Source: Ricinus communis
Taxonomy: Eukaryota > Streptophyta > Magnoliopsida > Malpighiales > Euphorbiaceae
Direction of reading: 5' to 3'
Length of the DNA stretch: 64,000 bases
NCBI RefSeq assembly: GCF_019578655.1
Contig: NC_063261.1
Location: 15,366,216-15,430,215, forward strand
The notes under the pieces were generated by a model. The model saw only the letters and a program-made list of their open reading frames with translations. It ran no database searches and was not told the origin of the DNA. This document shows positions 24,539-37,618 of the stretch, in pieces; the stretch's first letter is position 1, and every line of letters starts with the position of its first letter. Both the position numbers and the translations under genes were made by a program.

Positions 24539-27500
24539 TTATTCCACGACAGGTATACTTGTATAAGTACAGCTAACACTTTCCACCTTTGCACCATTTT
24601 CTCTGACCTCAGTCCATGAAATCTTCCACTTTCTATAGAGGCTTATCCTGTATCAGAACATACATAGAAAAGGCATGTAAGAAAGAGACCGAGTGAGAGA
24701 ATTATGCATACATAACATTGATTTCTTTCCATTTATGACAGATAAAATTTGTTAGGAGAACCAATATGCTTGCAAAGAAAACACAGCACCAAATAATAGA
24801 CTGCAAGTCAGCTTTATCAGTAAAGGGGGAAGAGCATATGACATCATAAAATGTGTCCCCCAACAGAACACCTAATTTGCTGAAACATTTTTAATTCCTA
24901 GTCATCAGTTCAACATGTAGCACTTCCATGTGACCATGTCTATCAATCAGAATATTATCAGGAACAAAAGGAGAAACCTAAAAAAGTAATTCAGTATGGT
25001 AAATATACAAGCTAAAACAAAAAAATTTATTTTCCGTCCTTTCTGTTGATCTTGCTTCACCCCACTTTCAGCTTTGTCCTTTTTCTACATGAAATGGGCT
25101 AGATCAACATATAAATGACTGTAAGTGTGTTATACCCGCCAAAATTAGGCTGCATCGAAGTCTTTTGCTTTCTTTTGCAAGTGAATTAGAAAGGACCAAT
25201 ACAACACGACATTAATAATCTACTATATTATCAAAGTATCCAGCCCAAAGTAGACACCAAGTAAAGCTATCTCGTTCAAAAGAAGTCAACTGACACCCTT
25301 TCTCTTTTAAGAAAGACTATCACATTCCACTCTATCCAACTGATTATTTTTCTTATAACTTCCAGCTTCATTGAAACCAATCTATCAACCACAAAAATGA
25401 GCTAATAGAACATTCTTTGGGTATCATATGTTGCAAGGTTCTTTCTGCAATGATTGTATTCATACCACAGAACCAGTAAATATTCGGAGTCCAAACCAAA
25501 CGATCAATAGCGCCACCAATAGATAGGTGTCTACTACCATCTTGGTGGAATCACATTGACAACATTCCAGATGCATTAATTATTGGAACGCCATCAACAA
25601 ATATCCTCCACTGATGAAATCAGAGATTTCCATGTATTCATTCCAACCACGACTATCATCATCCTTAAAACACAAGATTGTAACCCGCAATTTTATCTTT
25701 ATGCGTACTTCTAAGCCTTGGAATCTGATTGCTCATAGATATTCGTAACAAAAATCAAAAACTCTCATAATCCCAAAATTTTATATTGATAGTTGGTAGA
25801 TAGTGTTGTAATAATTAATGTCTTTTTAATGCTATAAATGAGTCACCAAGAAGGTAGTAGGATATCAATCTACTCTTACCATTCTTAATGGTGTTGATAG
25901 TGTGGTTTGGACTATTATAAATATTGTTTGAAGCATATACTGAAGAAGAAATAATTGAATTGTGTATTAAGAGTGGTCCATTTGTGATTGGGAAAGTGTG
26001 TTATCGCCTGGTAGTTTATCCTAGAGGTAAGTATCCCAACTTCATTTCTATCAGTTTCCATCTCGGACCTCTGTCCACGAAATCTTCCACATTCTATAGA
26101 GACTTATCCTGTATCGAGAGATCCATAGAAAGAGCATGTGAGAATAAGACGGTGTGAAATTGATTATGCATACATAACACAGTTTCTTTCTTTTTATGCA
26201 AATAAAATTAGTTAGGAGAACCAATATGCTTGCAAAACAACACAGAGAAAGTAATAGACTGCAAGTCGGCTTTGCTAGAAGGTGGAAAAGCATATCAGAC
26301 GTGTCCCCGGTAGAACACCTAATTTGCTGAAACATGTTTATTTTCTAGTCAGTAGCTCAACTTGTAGCACTTATTCAGTACTGCATTTCACATGTGATTA
26401 TGCCCATCAACCACAATATTATCAGGAACAAAACAGAGAAATCTAGAAAAGTAATTCAGTGTGGAAAATATACAAGCCAGAACCAAATAGCTTCTTAACT
26501 TTTTCCCCCCTTTTGTTCATTTTTCTGCATGCTATGGGCTAAATCAACAATTAATGATTGTGTGCTTTACCCACCTAAATTAGGCTGTCCTAAAAACTTC
26601 TTTCTTTTTTTCCTTTTGTAAGTGAATGAGAAAGGGGCACCACAGTACAACACCAATAGTCTACTAAATTATCAATCCTGACCAAAGTAGACAACAACTA
26701 AAGCTATTCTTGTTCAAAAAGAGCCCACCAACACCCTTTCTTTTTAAGAAAGCCTATTGAATGCAACTGCATCCAGCTGTTTGTTTTTCTTAAAAATTCC
26801 AGCTTCATCGAAACTAGTCTATCAACCACCAAGAATGAACTATTAGGACATTCTCTCTTCAATCCCGGGGAAAGGTTGACGCTTTGTTTATTATCTGTTG
26901 GAAGGTTCTTCTTGCAAAAAATGGCATTCACACCACACAACCAGTAAAATTGAGTTGGTAATCATAAAAGAGATATCTTGAAAATCTATTAGCCTGCAAA
27001 ATATTGATATAAATTATCAAGTCTACCAGCATATAAGTACTGTTACTGTGAGTAGCTTAGATGCTGCAACTGATAAACTGGGTGGCAGGAGGCTTGGGAA
27101 AAGGAGAGACTTGGTAGGGAAATTCCATAACAGGAAGCTACCACGAATTTAACCATTGCTGGATATTTTGAAGGAAGTGCCAGTAGACTGAAGTGAGAAT
27201 TCTCTATGTACACTAACATTTAAACTAGTTTCAACCTTCATGCCACTAAGCCAGCCTCACTGTCATTGTACAAGGCAAAGATCTTTTCGTTTCTATAATC
27301 TACAGTGCCTATTTTAGTAAAGCAGAACCTCACTTGATTTGTTAGCACCTTTTCATGATAAGGCTTTCCTATCTCTACACAGCTGTGTTGAAGTGCCATC
27401 TCTAATAATAAATTTAAGTACATGACTGCATAAAGAAACAAAAGAACCAGAAGAAACCTCTCTGTTTCGATGCTCCTCTTTGCAAGCATAAGTGTCAAGA

Positions 27501-29363
27501 AAACAGGAACCATTGCAGCACATAGATGCTTGAGAGTATGCCCACTGACAAGATGATGAGTCCATCTGTATATTGGTTTATCTGTTGCTTCTTCCACCTT
27601 AGCTAAAAGATAAAACCCTGCACAAGTGCCCATAATGAGTGCTTGACATTCCAGAACCAGTATAGCACTTTAGGAATACAATAAAGGAACCTACTCAATA
27701 GAAAACACAAACCTGCTGCCCAAAGCCAAAAGGAAGAATGTGTATACATTGGAGGCAACAGGATAGCCATCAGTGGAATGGCAATGCAAGGAACAAACTG
27801 CACCAGAGCGTATGGGCGGAGATCATCAAAAAACCTGTATTAACAATAGAGAACCAATCAGAAATTACACTGGCACTGATATTAATTGTAGAAACATCTG
27901 ACACTTGGTTTATAGAAACCTGTAAGGTTTATAGAAACTTGTAAGCCTGGTTATTAAAGATTGGAGAGGGCCCTAGATTGACATATCTAATGTCTGCCAA
28001 ACAAAATTTCCGAAACAGGAAAACACTATATCTGTATGATTTAAGCCCCACATTGAAAACCTGACTGCACTTCAGCAATGCCAGGGACAGATTACTACGG
28101 GGGACAAGAGCAGAGGAGAGTACAGAGATTACATAACTCCATTAAGGGAAACTTTCTTTATTATCCCTTTTCCCCTTAGCAATAGAAGATCTTTCAATAT
28201 TTAATAGCGCTTGATATTTAACTAGGGTATTAGTGAAAAATAAGCCCTTTTTTCCTGGTGTAGCGATAGCACTTGTCACCTATATTATAGACAAACAATC
28301 ACTTGATAAAATCAAATTCCAGCCAAGGATATAGAGAATGAAAAAGGAAGCTATCATAAGGGACTTGCCTCCAATATGCAATGCTTACAATGCCGGCCAA
28401 AATTAAAGGTATTATAGATATTGTTCCCTTTCTCTCATCAATCCTTTCAATGATAAATATCGCAATGATTGATGTGAATGCAACAGTCATCTGCATTATT
28501 GAAGAACAGTTAGTAATTCCACACGTGAATGCAATACAACAAAAATAAAGAATAAAGCTTTTCATCAAAAGAAAAGGACAGGCCAACTTACTGGCAGGCG
28601 ATCCCACACAAGACGAGCATCATTGGGCTTGAGATGGTAGTATCCGGAACCAAAAGCAACTGCAGCCACGCCAATGAAAAAACAAGTCCAACCCCAAAGC
28701 TCACCTTGCAGGCTATTTAAGGTTAACAGATACCATATAAGGCATAGGAAAGAACAACCTCAAAAGATACACACACCAATACCTACAGAATTATCGCTCT
28801 AGGTACATATTAAGTTGAAATTTTAGACGAATGACATTACATACCTCAATTTAAAGTAATTCCCATAAAAGCAAAGCACAAGTCCAACCACACCAATAAC
28901 TAGAAAAGGAAAATTGGAAACCACATTCAAAGTATTGGGTATTCCTGAATCAAACATTTCAACAATCCAAAAAGAAAATTAAACAAAACCCAATTCTTGA
29001 CACCAAAAAGAAACTCAACCCAAAAATAAACGACACAAAAACTGATCAGTAAGCAAAAAAGAAAATGTATAAACATAAACAAAATCGTATTGGGTACACT
29101 AGAACAAACCTAAAATTCTTGAATTGCTTTCCTGCTTTGCTAAATTTTGAATTTTTACTAACTCCCCAATTGAAAGCTATCTATTATGTGGATATCTATG
29201 TAAAGAGAAAAAGAAATAGAAAGAGTTTCTGATTACCAAAGAATTCGCGTTGATCAGCGAAATCGTGGTATTCTTCAGACTGAGGAATGGATGGAGTGAC
29301 AATCATTAGTACTATGAAGCAAAGAATCGCTACTCCCCATGCCAGTAAGGTGCGATTTCGCAT
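24539..29363 (-). CDS. CREST-superfamily membrane protein, alkaline (phyto)ceramidase-like
   Basis: Seven exons read in frame: 29363-29237, 28944-28845, 28712-28592, 28490-28369, 27834-27713, 27617-27458 and 24647-24539, giving 286 residues. The start is the MRNRT methionine; the frame is open upstream to 29501. The protein has about seven hydrophobic segments. It carries the CREST metal-site pattern: S98 and H102 in FGSGYYH, D113 in WDRLP, and H224/H228 in SGHTLKH. These fit a zinc-dependent amide hydrolase of the alkaline ceramidase group in the ER or Golgi membrane. Plant relatives are usually labelled alkaline phytoceramidase, but activity is unproven. Intron 4 has a GC donor (AG|GCAAGT at 28370-28363). 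Intron 6 (2.8 kb) contains a second, in-frame copy of the terminal exon at 26108-26051. Reading through the exon 6 donor instead gives a third tail that stops at 27238. Confidence 0.85.
24598..25480. repeat. Segmental duplication, distal copy
   Basis: About 880 bp, diverged, matches 26060-26945 in direct orientation (offset about 1.46 kb). It covers most of the terminal exon of the ceramidase-like gene plus the adjoining intron. Shared blocks include ACCAATATGCTTGCAAA and AACACCTAATTTGCTGAAAC. Confidence 0.85.
26051..26108 (-). other. Duplicated alternative terminal exon
   Basis: The acceptor GATACAG|G at 26114-26108 leads into 58 nt that join the phase of exon 6. They encode a diverged version of the normal tail (ISLYRMWKISWTEVR), then DGN and a stop at 26053-26051. 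If used, the product has 269 residues and lacks the last 17-odd residues of the distal form. The copy breaks off inside the exon where the segmental duplication ends. Confidence 0.7.
26060..26945. repeat. Segmental duplication, proximal copy
   Basis: This is the direct copy of 24598-25480, inside intron 6 of the ceramidase-like gene. Between the two copies lie about 580 bp of unrelated sequence (25481-26059), in which no gene was recognised. Confidence 0.85.
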
Positions 29364-32300
29364 GTTTCTGCGCGTCAGAAAGAGAGAAGCAGACCAGAAG
29401 GAGAGAATCAGAGAAGAATGTAAGAATTGCTTGACTTTTAAAAACTTGAGAAACAGCATAAAATGAATAATTAAAAAAATTTCATATTTTGATTTTACCA
29501 CTAATAAAATAATATGTAACCTAAAATCTGATGTAATTATTATTTCAAATTTTTCGAACTAAATATTGATTTCTTTTAGAAGAGTAAATATTAAAAATTG
29601 GCTCATTATAAGATTCCAAAATTGAGATTTTGCAATTTTAGATTTGTATAGTTTTAAATAAAAAAAGAAAAAAAAAAAAGTAAAAGTATATAAGATGTCC
29701 TAACCCATAAAGACAGTAACAAAAGGTCCCTTGACAAGTTTAGTACCATTATTTGAAAGAATAGGAGCAAGTTTGTCATGAATGTATTATCATTATTATA
29801 ATTTTAGTATTAATTAATAGATTTATATATCTATTTGAGCTAAATTCTTAAATTATATATTTATAATTATAAATATAATCATAGTGTTATTAATGAACAT
29901 GGCGAGTATAGTGTAAATGAAATGTAATTTACATGATTAGTAATATAATATGTATAATTATAAATTGTATAGATATTTTTTAATTCTAAATAAAGTAAAT
30001 AAAGCAATATTATATGATTTAATCACTAATAATTTTAATTTAATATTTTAATTATTAATCCTTTTGATTTGATAATTTAGTTTGGAAATTGGGAATATAA
30101 TTTAGCTGATAATTTTGGATTTTTAAGTAATTAATTGACTTATAAAATTTCTAATTATTTTTATTAACAATTTAAATGTTGCAAAATATTTTATTTTATT
30201 TTTAGAATTTCTTTAAAGAAAAGAGTTACTTCATATGAATCATTATAAAATATTTTTCCATAATATTGTTGGTTGGTTGTTTTAGTTTCTGAAAAGAAAA
30301 TAAAGAAATGAACACTTGAAAATTATTGACAACTGGTAAATTATTATATAAATCCTAGATAATAAAATTATGGATAAAAGCATCTATAAAAAATATTATA
30401 ATAGAAAAATTAAAAGAACTGACTAATATAAGTATGGTAAAAGTGTTCTTTCCCTTTGTAATTTAAAAGTATATTCTTATTAATATATACAGCTATTTAT
30501 TAAAAATGACTTTTATTTTTTAAATTTATATATATGATCATTTTTAAGATTTAAATTTTTTTGATATGTGTGTTTAATTTTGACACATATAATTTTTATT
30601 TTGAAATATTTACTTATTATGACTCATTAAATTCAAGTTTATGTGTAATTTTATGGTTTTTTTCATTAATTTATTGATTAATAGTTATATTTCTAATTAA
30701 ATATTGATTCTAATCCTAAAAAATAATAATATTAATAATAAATTAATCTTCTAATTAAATAATAATTAATTTTTTAATTAGATAATAATTATTTAAAAAT
30801 AACATATTAATTATATTTTAATATTATATTAACTAATAAATTATTTTTCTAATTAGATAATAATTTTAATTATAAAAAATAATATTTTTAAATATTATAT
30901 TCACTAATAAATTAATTTTTAATTTAATAATAATTTCTAATTCTAAAAAATAGTAATATCAATTATATTGATAATATTAATTTATATAATATTAGAATAA
31001 ATCTCTGAGACCTAAGATTTTTTTGACATATGTGCTTAATTTTTAACACATAATTTTTATTTTGATATGAGGACTTATTTTGACACATGAGCTTATGTAT
31101 ATTTTATGATTTTTTTATTAATTTATTAATTAATAAGTTATATTTCTAATTAAATATTGATTCTAATCCTAAAAATTATATTAATAATAATTTATTTCCT
31201 AATTAGATAATAATTAGTTTTCTAATTAGATAATAATTACTCTAAAAGACAGCATATTCATTATATTTGTTATGCTATGTTTTGTCTTACTGTATTATTG
31301 TTTTATCTTTTTAATTTTATTTATATAATATAGCAAGATATTAACGTATTTTATATCTGATTGTTATTATTTCACTAACAAGATTAAGTATTAAGTCAAA
31401 AAAAAAAATTTAATACTCAAACATCCATTAAGTTATAACAGGCTCACAGTCATAAATTTTAATTTATCCCAAATATATGACTATAAAATTTTTTTATTGT
31501 ATATCACAATAATTATTATAAACCTCTGTGCAATAATAAGACAATGACTATATTACCCATTCAGAGAACAAATATATAAATTATTTTGAAGGTTGTTCAT
31601 GCGAGATGGGAGGGTGCAACGGTAAATCAATATGGCCAAATTAATTTTCAAGGCACTATTCTTCATTGCCATTAATACTTTTAATTTGTTATAGTATTGA
31701 TATTGATGGTAATAGTTTAGTAAGTGAAAGGGCTTAAGTGGCAATTTGCCCAATTATTGGTCAATTTACCGAAAACATTTATTAATATGCTCGCTTCTCT
31801 AAAGTTGTTTCACGATTAATTTACTGAAAGTATTTAACAATATGCTCAATTTATGTCAAAACTAAATGAGTATAATATGCACACATCATAGGCGGTGAGC
31901 TGTAATAAAGATATTAAAGTATAATTTATATTATTCTTTTAACAAAAGCTATAAATATGCTTTTAAATTTTTGGTCTGCGGCAATTAAATTTTTAAAATC
32001 TAAAATTGTTCAATTATACCCTTAAATTTTGAAAAATAAAACAATTAGATTTTTAAAGTTAATTTACTGAAAATGTTATTTTTTTATTTTTGTGAATGTG
32101 AAGGAGTAATTACTAATGGTTTTTATTTATTAATGGCTTTTATTCATTAAAAGCAGAGCTGATATTTTTTAGCTGTAAAAAAAATAAATCAAAAAATATT
32201 AATACAGTTTTTTTAGTCCTTTATTTAATTATGTCATGTCATTATACTATAAAATAGATAAAATTAATTTAAAAAATGCAATTATTCTGCCTTCAAATTT

Positions 32301-33244
32301 TAAAAATATAATTAACTACATTGAAATTTAGAAATTTAATTGTGTTTTACGGAAAGGTCAGATCCTGTATGTACCCTTTGCCATTTTTTCCTATCTTTTC
32401 TCTTTAATCTTGTCTTTCATTTCCTATTCAAATTTTTGGGATGAAAATGAAAATTCATCATAAGAAATAAGTCTCAATCGGAGCTTTCTATATAATTGCC
32501 AACCCATCAAAAATTAAATGACAAATAATTTAGTTTATAACTTACAACTATATGAACGATAATTATATAATTGAATTTCTATCTTTGGAGGAAAAACAAA
32601 ACCATATAAAGGAAAATAAATTTTTTTTTTATTAAAGTAAAACGAACTGAACACAAGAATAAAATAAAATAAATCAAGCAAATTGTAGAAATTAGCGAAT
32701 TTCTGCAACTAATACCAAAAAGTCTGCGAGAACAACGGCAACAGCAAGACAAGAACAAGAAACAATGGAAGAACAAGCAGCCTCACATATTAACAAACAA
32801 ACACCACAAGAACAAGATATAGTTCTGTTGGGAATGCTATTACTGGCTTAAGGATTCAGGGGGCAACTTGGTGATTTGTAATTCCATTTTCATTAGCATT
32901 TTGACAGTTGAAAACCCTGAAAGAGATTGGTTCTAAAGCTCATTCTCAAATGCAACTCAGCATTTAACACTAATCATAAAATAAGCGGTCACATTAAGTC
33001 ATTGACATTTATAGCTTAATGCAAGAGAATACCAAAATCTTCTCAATTCAACAAAAGATCCAAAAACAAAAATGAATACAAGTCCAACCATATTATGTAT
33101 CATTAAAAGAAAACATATCGCCAACCACTAAGAGAACTAATACTAATGATTGAAGAAAATTGCAGTACACAGACTCGAGAACAAATTGCAAAGCAGCAGT
33201 CTAATATCAAATCTGAAATGCTGACAAGACGAGCGCAATTGTCC
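29364..33244. repeat. AT-rich intergenic region with repeat family R2
   Basis: The first ~150 bp are the presumed promoter and leader of the ceramidase-like gene. About 30540-31010 and 31020-31260 are two tandem, diverged copies of an AT-rich repeat, called R2 here. Its hallmarks are CTAATTAGATAATAATT and TCTAATTAAATATTGATTCTAATCCTAAAAA. Inverted copies lie at about 46290-46820 and 58120-58800. From 31260 to 33240 no gene is supported beyond the probable 3' untranslated region of eL13. Confidence 0.55.
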
Positions 33245-34655
<1,411 letters not shown>

Positions 34656-35220
34656 TTCTCACCTGAAAAATCATGAAATGAATATTAGACACGGAGATCC
34701 TCTCTTTCCAAATAAATATTTAGGAATCTCCAATAACATAACAAATCAAATCGTGAAATGTCATAAACCACGCCAAAACACATTAAAACTGTCGATCACA
34801 AACTCTTCTTAACCCAAAAAAGAATTATAGATAACTCATATTCTTGTTAATTGTAACTAGTAATCAACCAATCAACTAACCTAACCAAGATGCAACCTTT
34901 ACGAAAAAAACAAATAAAAAAATTGCAGTAAATGAGAAAACATGATACAATCGGAAGATTTGTTAACCAAAAATAAAGGGTAGAGTCGAAAATCAACCAG
35001 ATTAAGTTACTTTATAACTGCTAATATTAAATCAAAGTAAACCTAATAAAGCAAAACAAAAATGTAATCTTTTCTTTTCATTTTCCTTCCAAATAACAAC
35101 TTTCTCGGTAGACAAGCAAAGAGAAAGTGAGAGAGTAACTTACAGAATGATCAAAATGCAGCAGCCTTTCTCTGTCACTCTTGGCTGCAAGAGACTAGAG
35201 ATAGGGTTTTCTGTAATCAG

Positions 35221-35310
35221 GGATATAAAAGGATATAGACAGAAACAAAAGAAAAACCCTAGCTTTGTCTGGGCTTGATGGTTCCTTTTGGGCTTACAGA
35301 CATCGGCCCA
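35221..35310 (-). promoter_or_regulatory. eL13 promoter: TATA, telo-box and site II motifs
   Basis: Upstream of the leader exon lie a TATA-like tract (TATAAAAGGATATA, 35224-35237), a telo-box AAACCCTAG (35254-35262) and three site II TGGGCY motifs (35270-35275, 35289-35294, and 35305-35310 on the opposite strand). Telo-box plus site II is the known signature of growth-regulated, TCP-controlled ribosomal-protein promoters in plants. Function here is inferred. Confidence 0.7.
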
Positions 35311-35344
35311 ATTAAACCCTTGCCAATATTCTTAGGCCTCTATC

Positions 35345-36620
35345 AGGGTCATCGTCCTTAACATAGAAAATGTCTTCATTCTCGTTTCCATCATTCTCGG
35401 CAAATTATGCCCTCCACCGCAACATTGTTATAATTAATTTAATTTCAAATAATAATATAAAAAAAATTATAGATAAAAATAAATATAAATATTTTATAAT
35501 TATTTATAATATTTTTATAAATAATAATAAGTTAAATATTTTTTAATATCTTTCATAACTCTTTAACAAATTTAAATTTTATATGTTAAAATAAATACAC
35601 ATGTAAAAATAAAAATTTTATATGTCAAACTATAATATCACATGCCAAAAAACTTTTATTTTTTAAAATTATATATATGTATATTGTAGGTAAATAAAAT
35701 TTAAAAATTAATGTAATTATTAAGATTTTTATTTTATTTTTTTAACTAGTCATACTCTAAAGAAAATTAAAAATCAATATACTTTCGATAAATTATTTAT
35801 TAAAATTAATATATTTTTAGAAAGTCTTCGTATACTTAAAAAAATTATATTATAAGTGAAGGAAACTATTATTTACACATTTGACAATTAAATTTTTTTA
35901 TCAATGATATAATTGATAATTTCATAACAAAAAATATTACATTTTTATGATAGACATTAATATTCATCATTCATAAGTATAATATTTTATTATTTATTAT
36001 AAAAATATTCATATTGTTTCATCAACTTTTAAATATTTATTATTTTAGTGGAGGTTGTTTATCACTATGATCTGCATGTTTATTAATGTATTCTTGTTAA
36101 TTCAGTAATTATAATTTTATTTATGTTCTTTATATCACTATGAAATATTGTTTCAAATAAAAATAATACTAATTCTTTATGAAAGTTCGATTTATTATTT
36201 TTATGATGCATATTAAAATATTTTTGTCATTCACATAAGCATTTATTAGTTCGTTAATAAATATTCATCATTAAAGAATATCAAATTCATTAATCGAATC
36301 AAACGGAAATATATAACATAAAATGTCAAACACAGTTAGTAAACAAAAAAAAGGTAAAATAAAAATTAAAGTATAAAATATTTAAATTATGGTATAAATA
36401 TATTTTCAATAAAATAAAATTAGCAACAATAAACATTTAACATTTAAACAATAAACATTTAACGTTTAAAACCCGTATCAAGATTTTGTTGCATGCGTCA
36501 AAACACACGCGTCAAAATCTAATCCTTCTATTGTACGTGGTCCAGACCATAATATAATATGGTCCGGAGACTAGGATATAAGGGCTTGTCATTCTCCGAA
36601 TAACCCACAAGTTACGACGA
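35345..36620. other. AT-rich intergenic, nothing recognised
   Basis: This is mostly A/T sequence with a short piece resembling the R2 repeat end (about 35580-35660). From about 36466 the composition becomes more even as the flank of the B3-gene relic begins. No ORF with family features is present. Confidence 0.5.
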
Positions 36621-36627
36621 GCTAATG

Positions 36628-36720
36628 CCATTTTGGCGCGCGAAAGAATGGCTTATACTACACACCAGTCTGACGTGCGGCTAGGACAAATGGCCATTCC
36701 AGGCTAACCTATACTTTGGA
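36628..36720 (-). pseudogene. B3-domain gene relic, copy 1 (fragment)
   Basis: The minus strand encodes a short piece, EWPFVLAARQTG then a stop, then YKPFFRAPKWH. It matches the middle of the B3-like domain in the better copy at 41155-41707. The rest of the gene is gone. The flank at about 37130-37350 is also homologous to the flank of the second copy (41888-42130), which shows that a gene-sized duplication decayed. Confidence 0.7.
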
Positions 36721-37363
36721 ATGAGAGATTAGGATGCCGATCGAGATGGAGCTGGGAGCTAACCTATACTTTTTCTAGAACCTGAATGTTGGATATGTCC
36801 TGCTTAGTTATAAAAGGGATTATTATGAAATGCAAGCAAGAAACGAAGCACTGTAGCCAGAAAACGAATCAGACGGATGGGGGACAAAGTGCATTTCAAG
36901 ACCATGAGTACGACAAGCCATAACCCACTAGAATAATCCTTTAAGACTAATTACCGGCACTTTAACAGCAGCATGGCATTCTTGTTTGAGACTTTTGTTC
37001 TCATCGATCTTGATCTGATTATAGAGAGATATAAAAGAAGAAATTTAATATTACGGTTCCATGCTTTTATATATATATAATTTTATTAGGAATAAAATGA
37101 AATAATTTATAACCTATAAATTGTTATGACTAGCTGGCTGTTGGCCAAAAAATACTCCCACAAATGTAAAGGTTTGACTTCTACTTATAATTGATTTTGA
37201 TATGTATACAATATAGTATCATAACTCTGCAATCTCAATATACTCTCCTTTTGTCTTAATCCCTCCAGCAGAACTCTAGGCTTTATTATTCTTGTTTTAT
37301 TATGATTAATTTGACCCTAATTGAGTTCAAATTTATAACCTCATAACATATATGAAAATATCT

Positions 37364-37618
37364 CTAGGAGCGATATAGATTCACCAGTACGTCTATAGAG
37401 TCAGCAGAATGTGATACTTCTTGTATGTGAGTTTTCAGACTGGTTATCTCTTGAACTGCAATCATTTGCACTAGGGCTCTTTTTGGGTTAACAAGCTTCG
37501 ATCTAACCCAACTCTGAAGAGACGAAGAGCAAAAGGGCCAATAATATTGCTTCATCTTCTGCTTATTAAAAGAAAAAACAGTAATTATTGAATTCAGGCT
37601 TTTATTAATTAGTTTATT
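37364..37618 (-). other. Short open stretch, unknown
   Basis: An open frame of about 85 codons follows the B3 flank. It contains no recognised motif, no clear splice sites and no paralogue at the second B3 copy. It is listed only so the interval is covered; I do not claim a gene. Confidence 0.15.

Noticed and set aside
25924..26157. 77-codon plus-strand ORF next to the proximal terminal exon
   Set aside because: It overlaps the antisense of the duplicated exon and has no domain.
27238..27457. Readthrough of the ceramidase-like exon 6 donor as the main gene end
   Set aside because: The spliced tails at 24647 and 26108 resemble each other and fit my memory of the family's ending, whereas the readthrough tail has no counterpart. 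It is kept only as possible intron retention.
27424..27457. A 34-bp mini-intron directly after exon 6 (GT...TTTATGCAG)
   Set aside because: It is far below the minimum plant intron length, and the distant exon gives the better-fitting protein.
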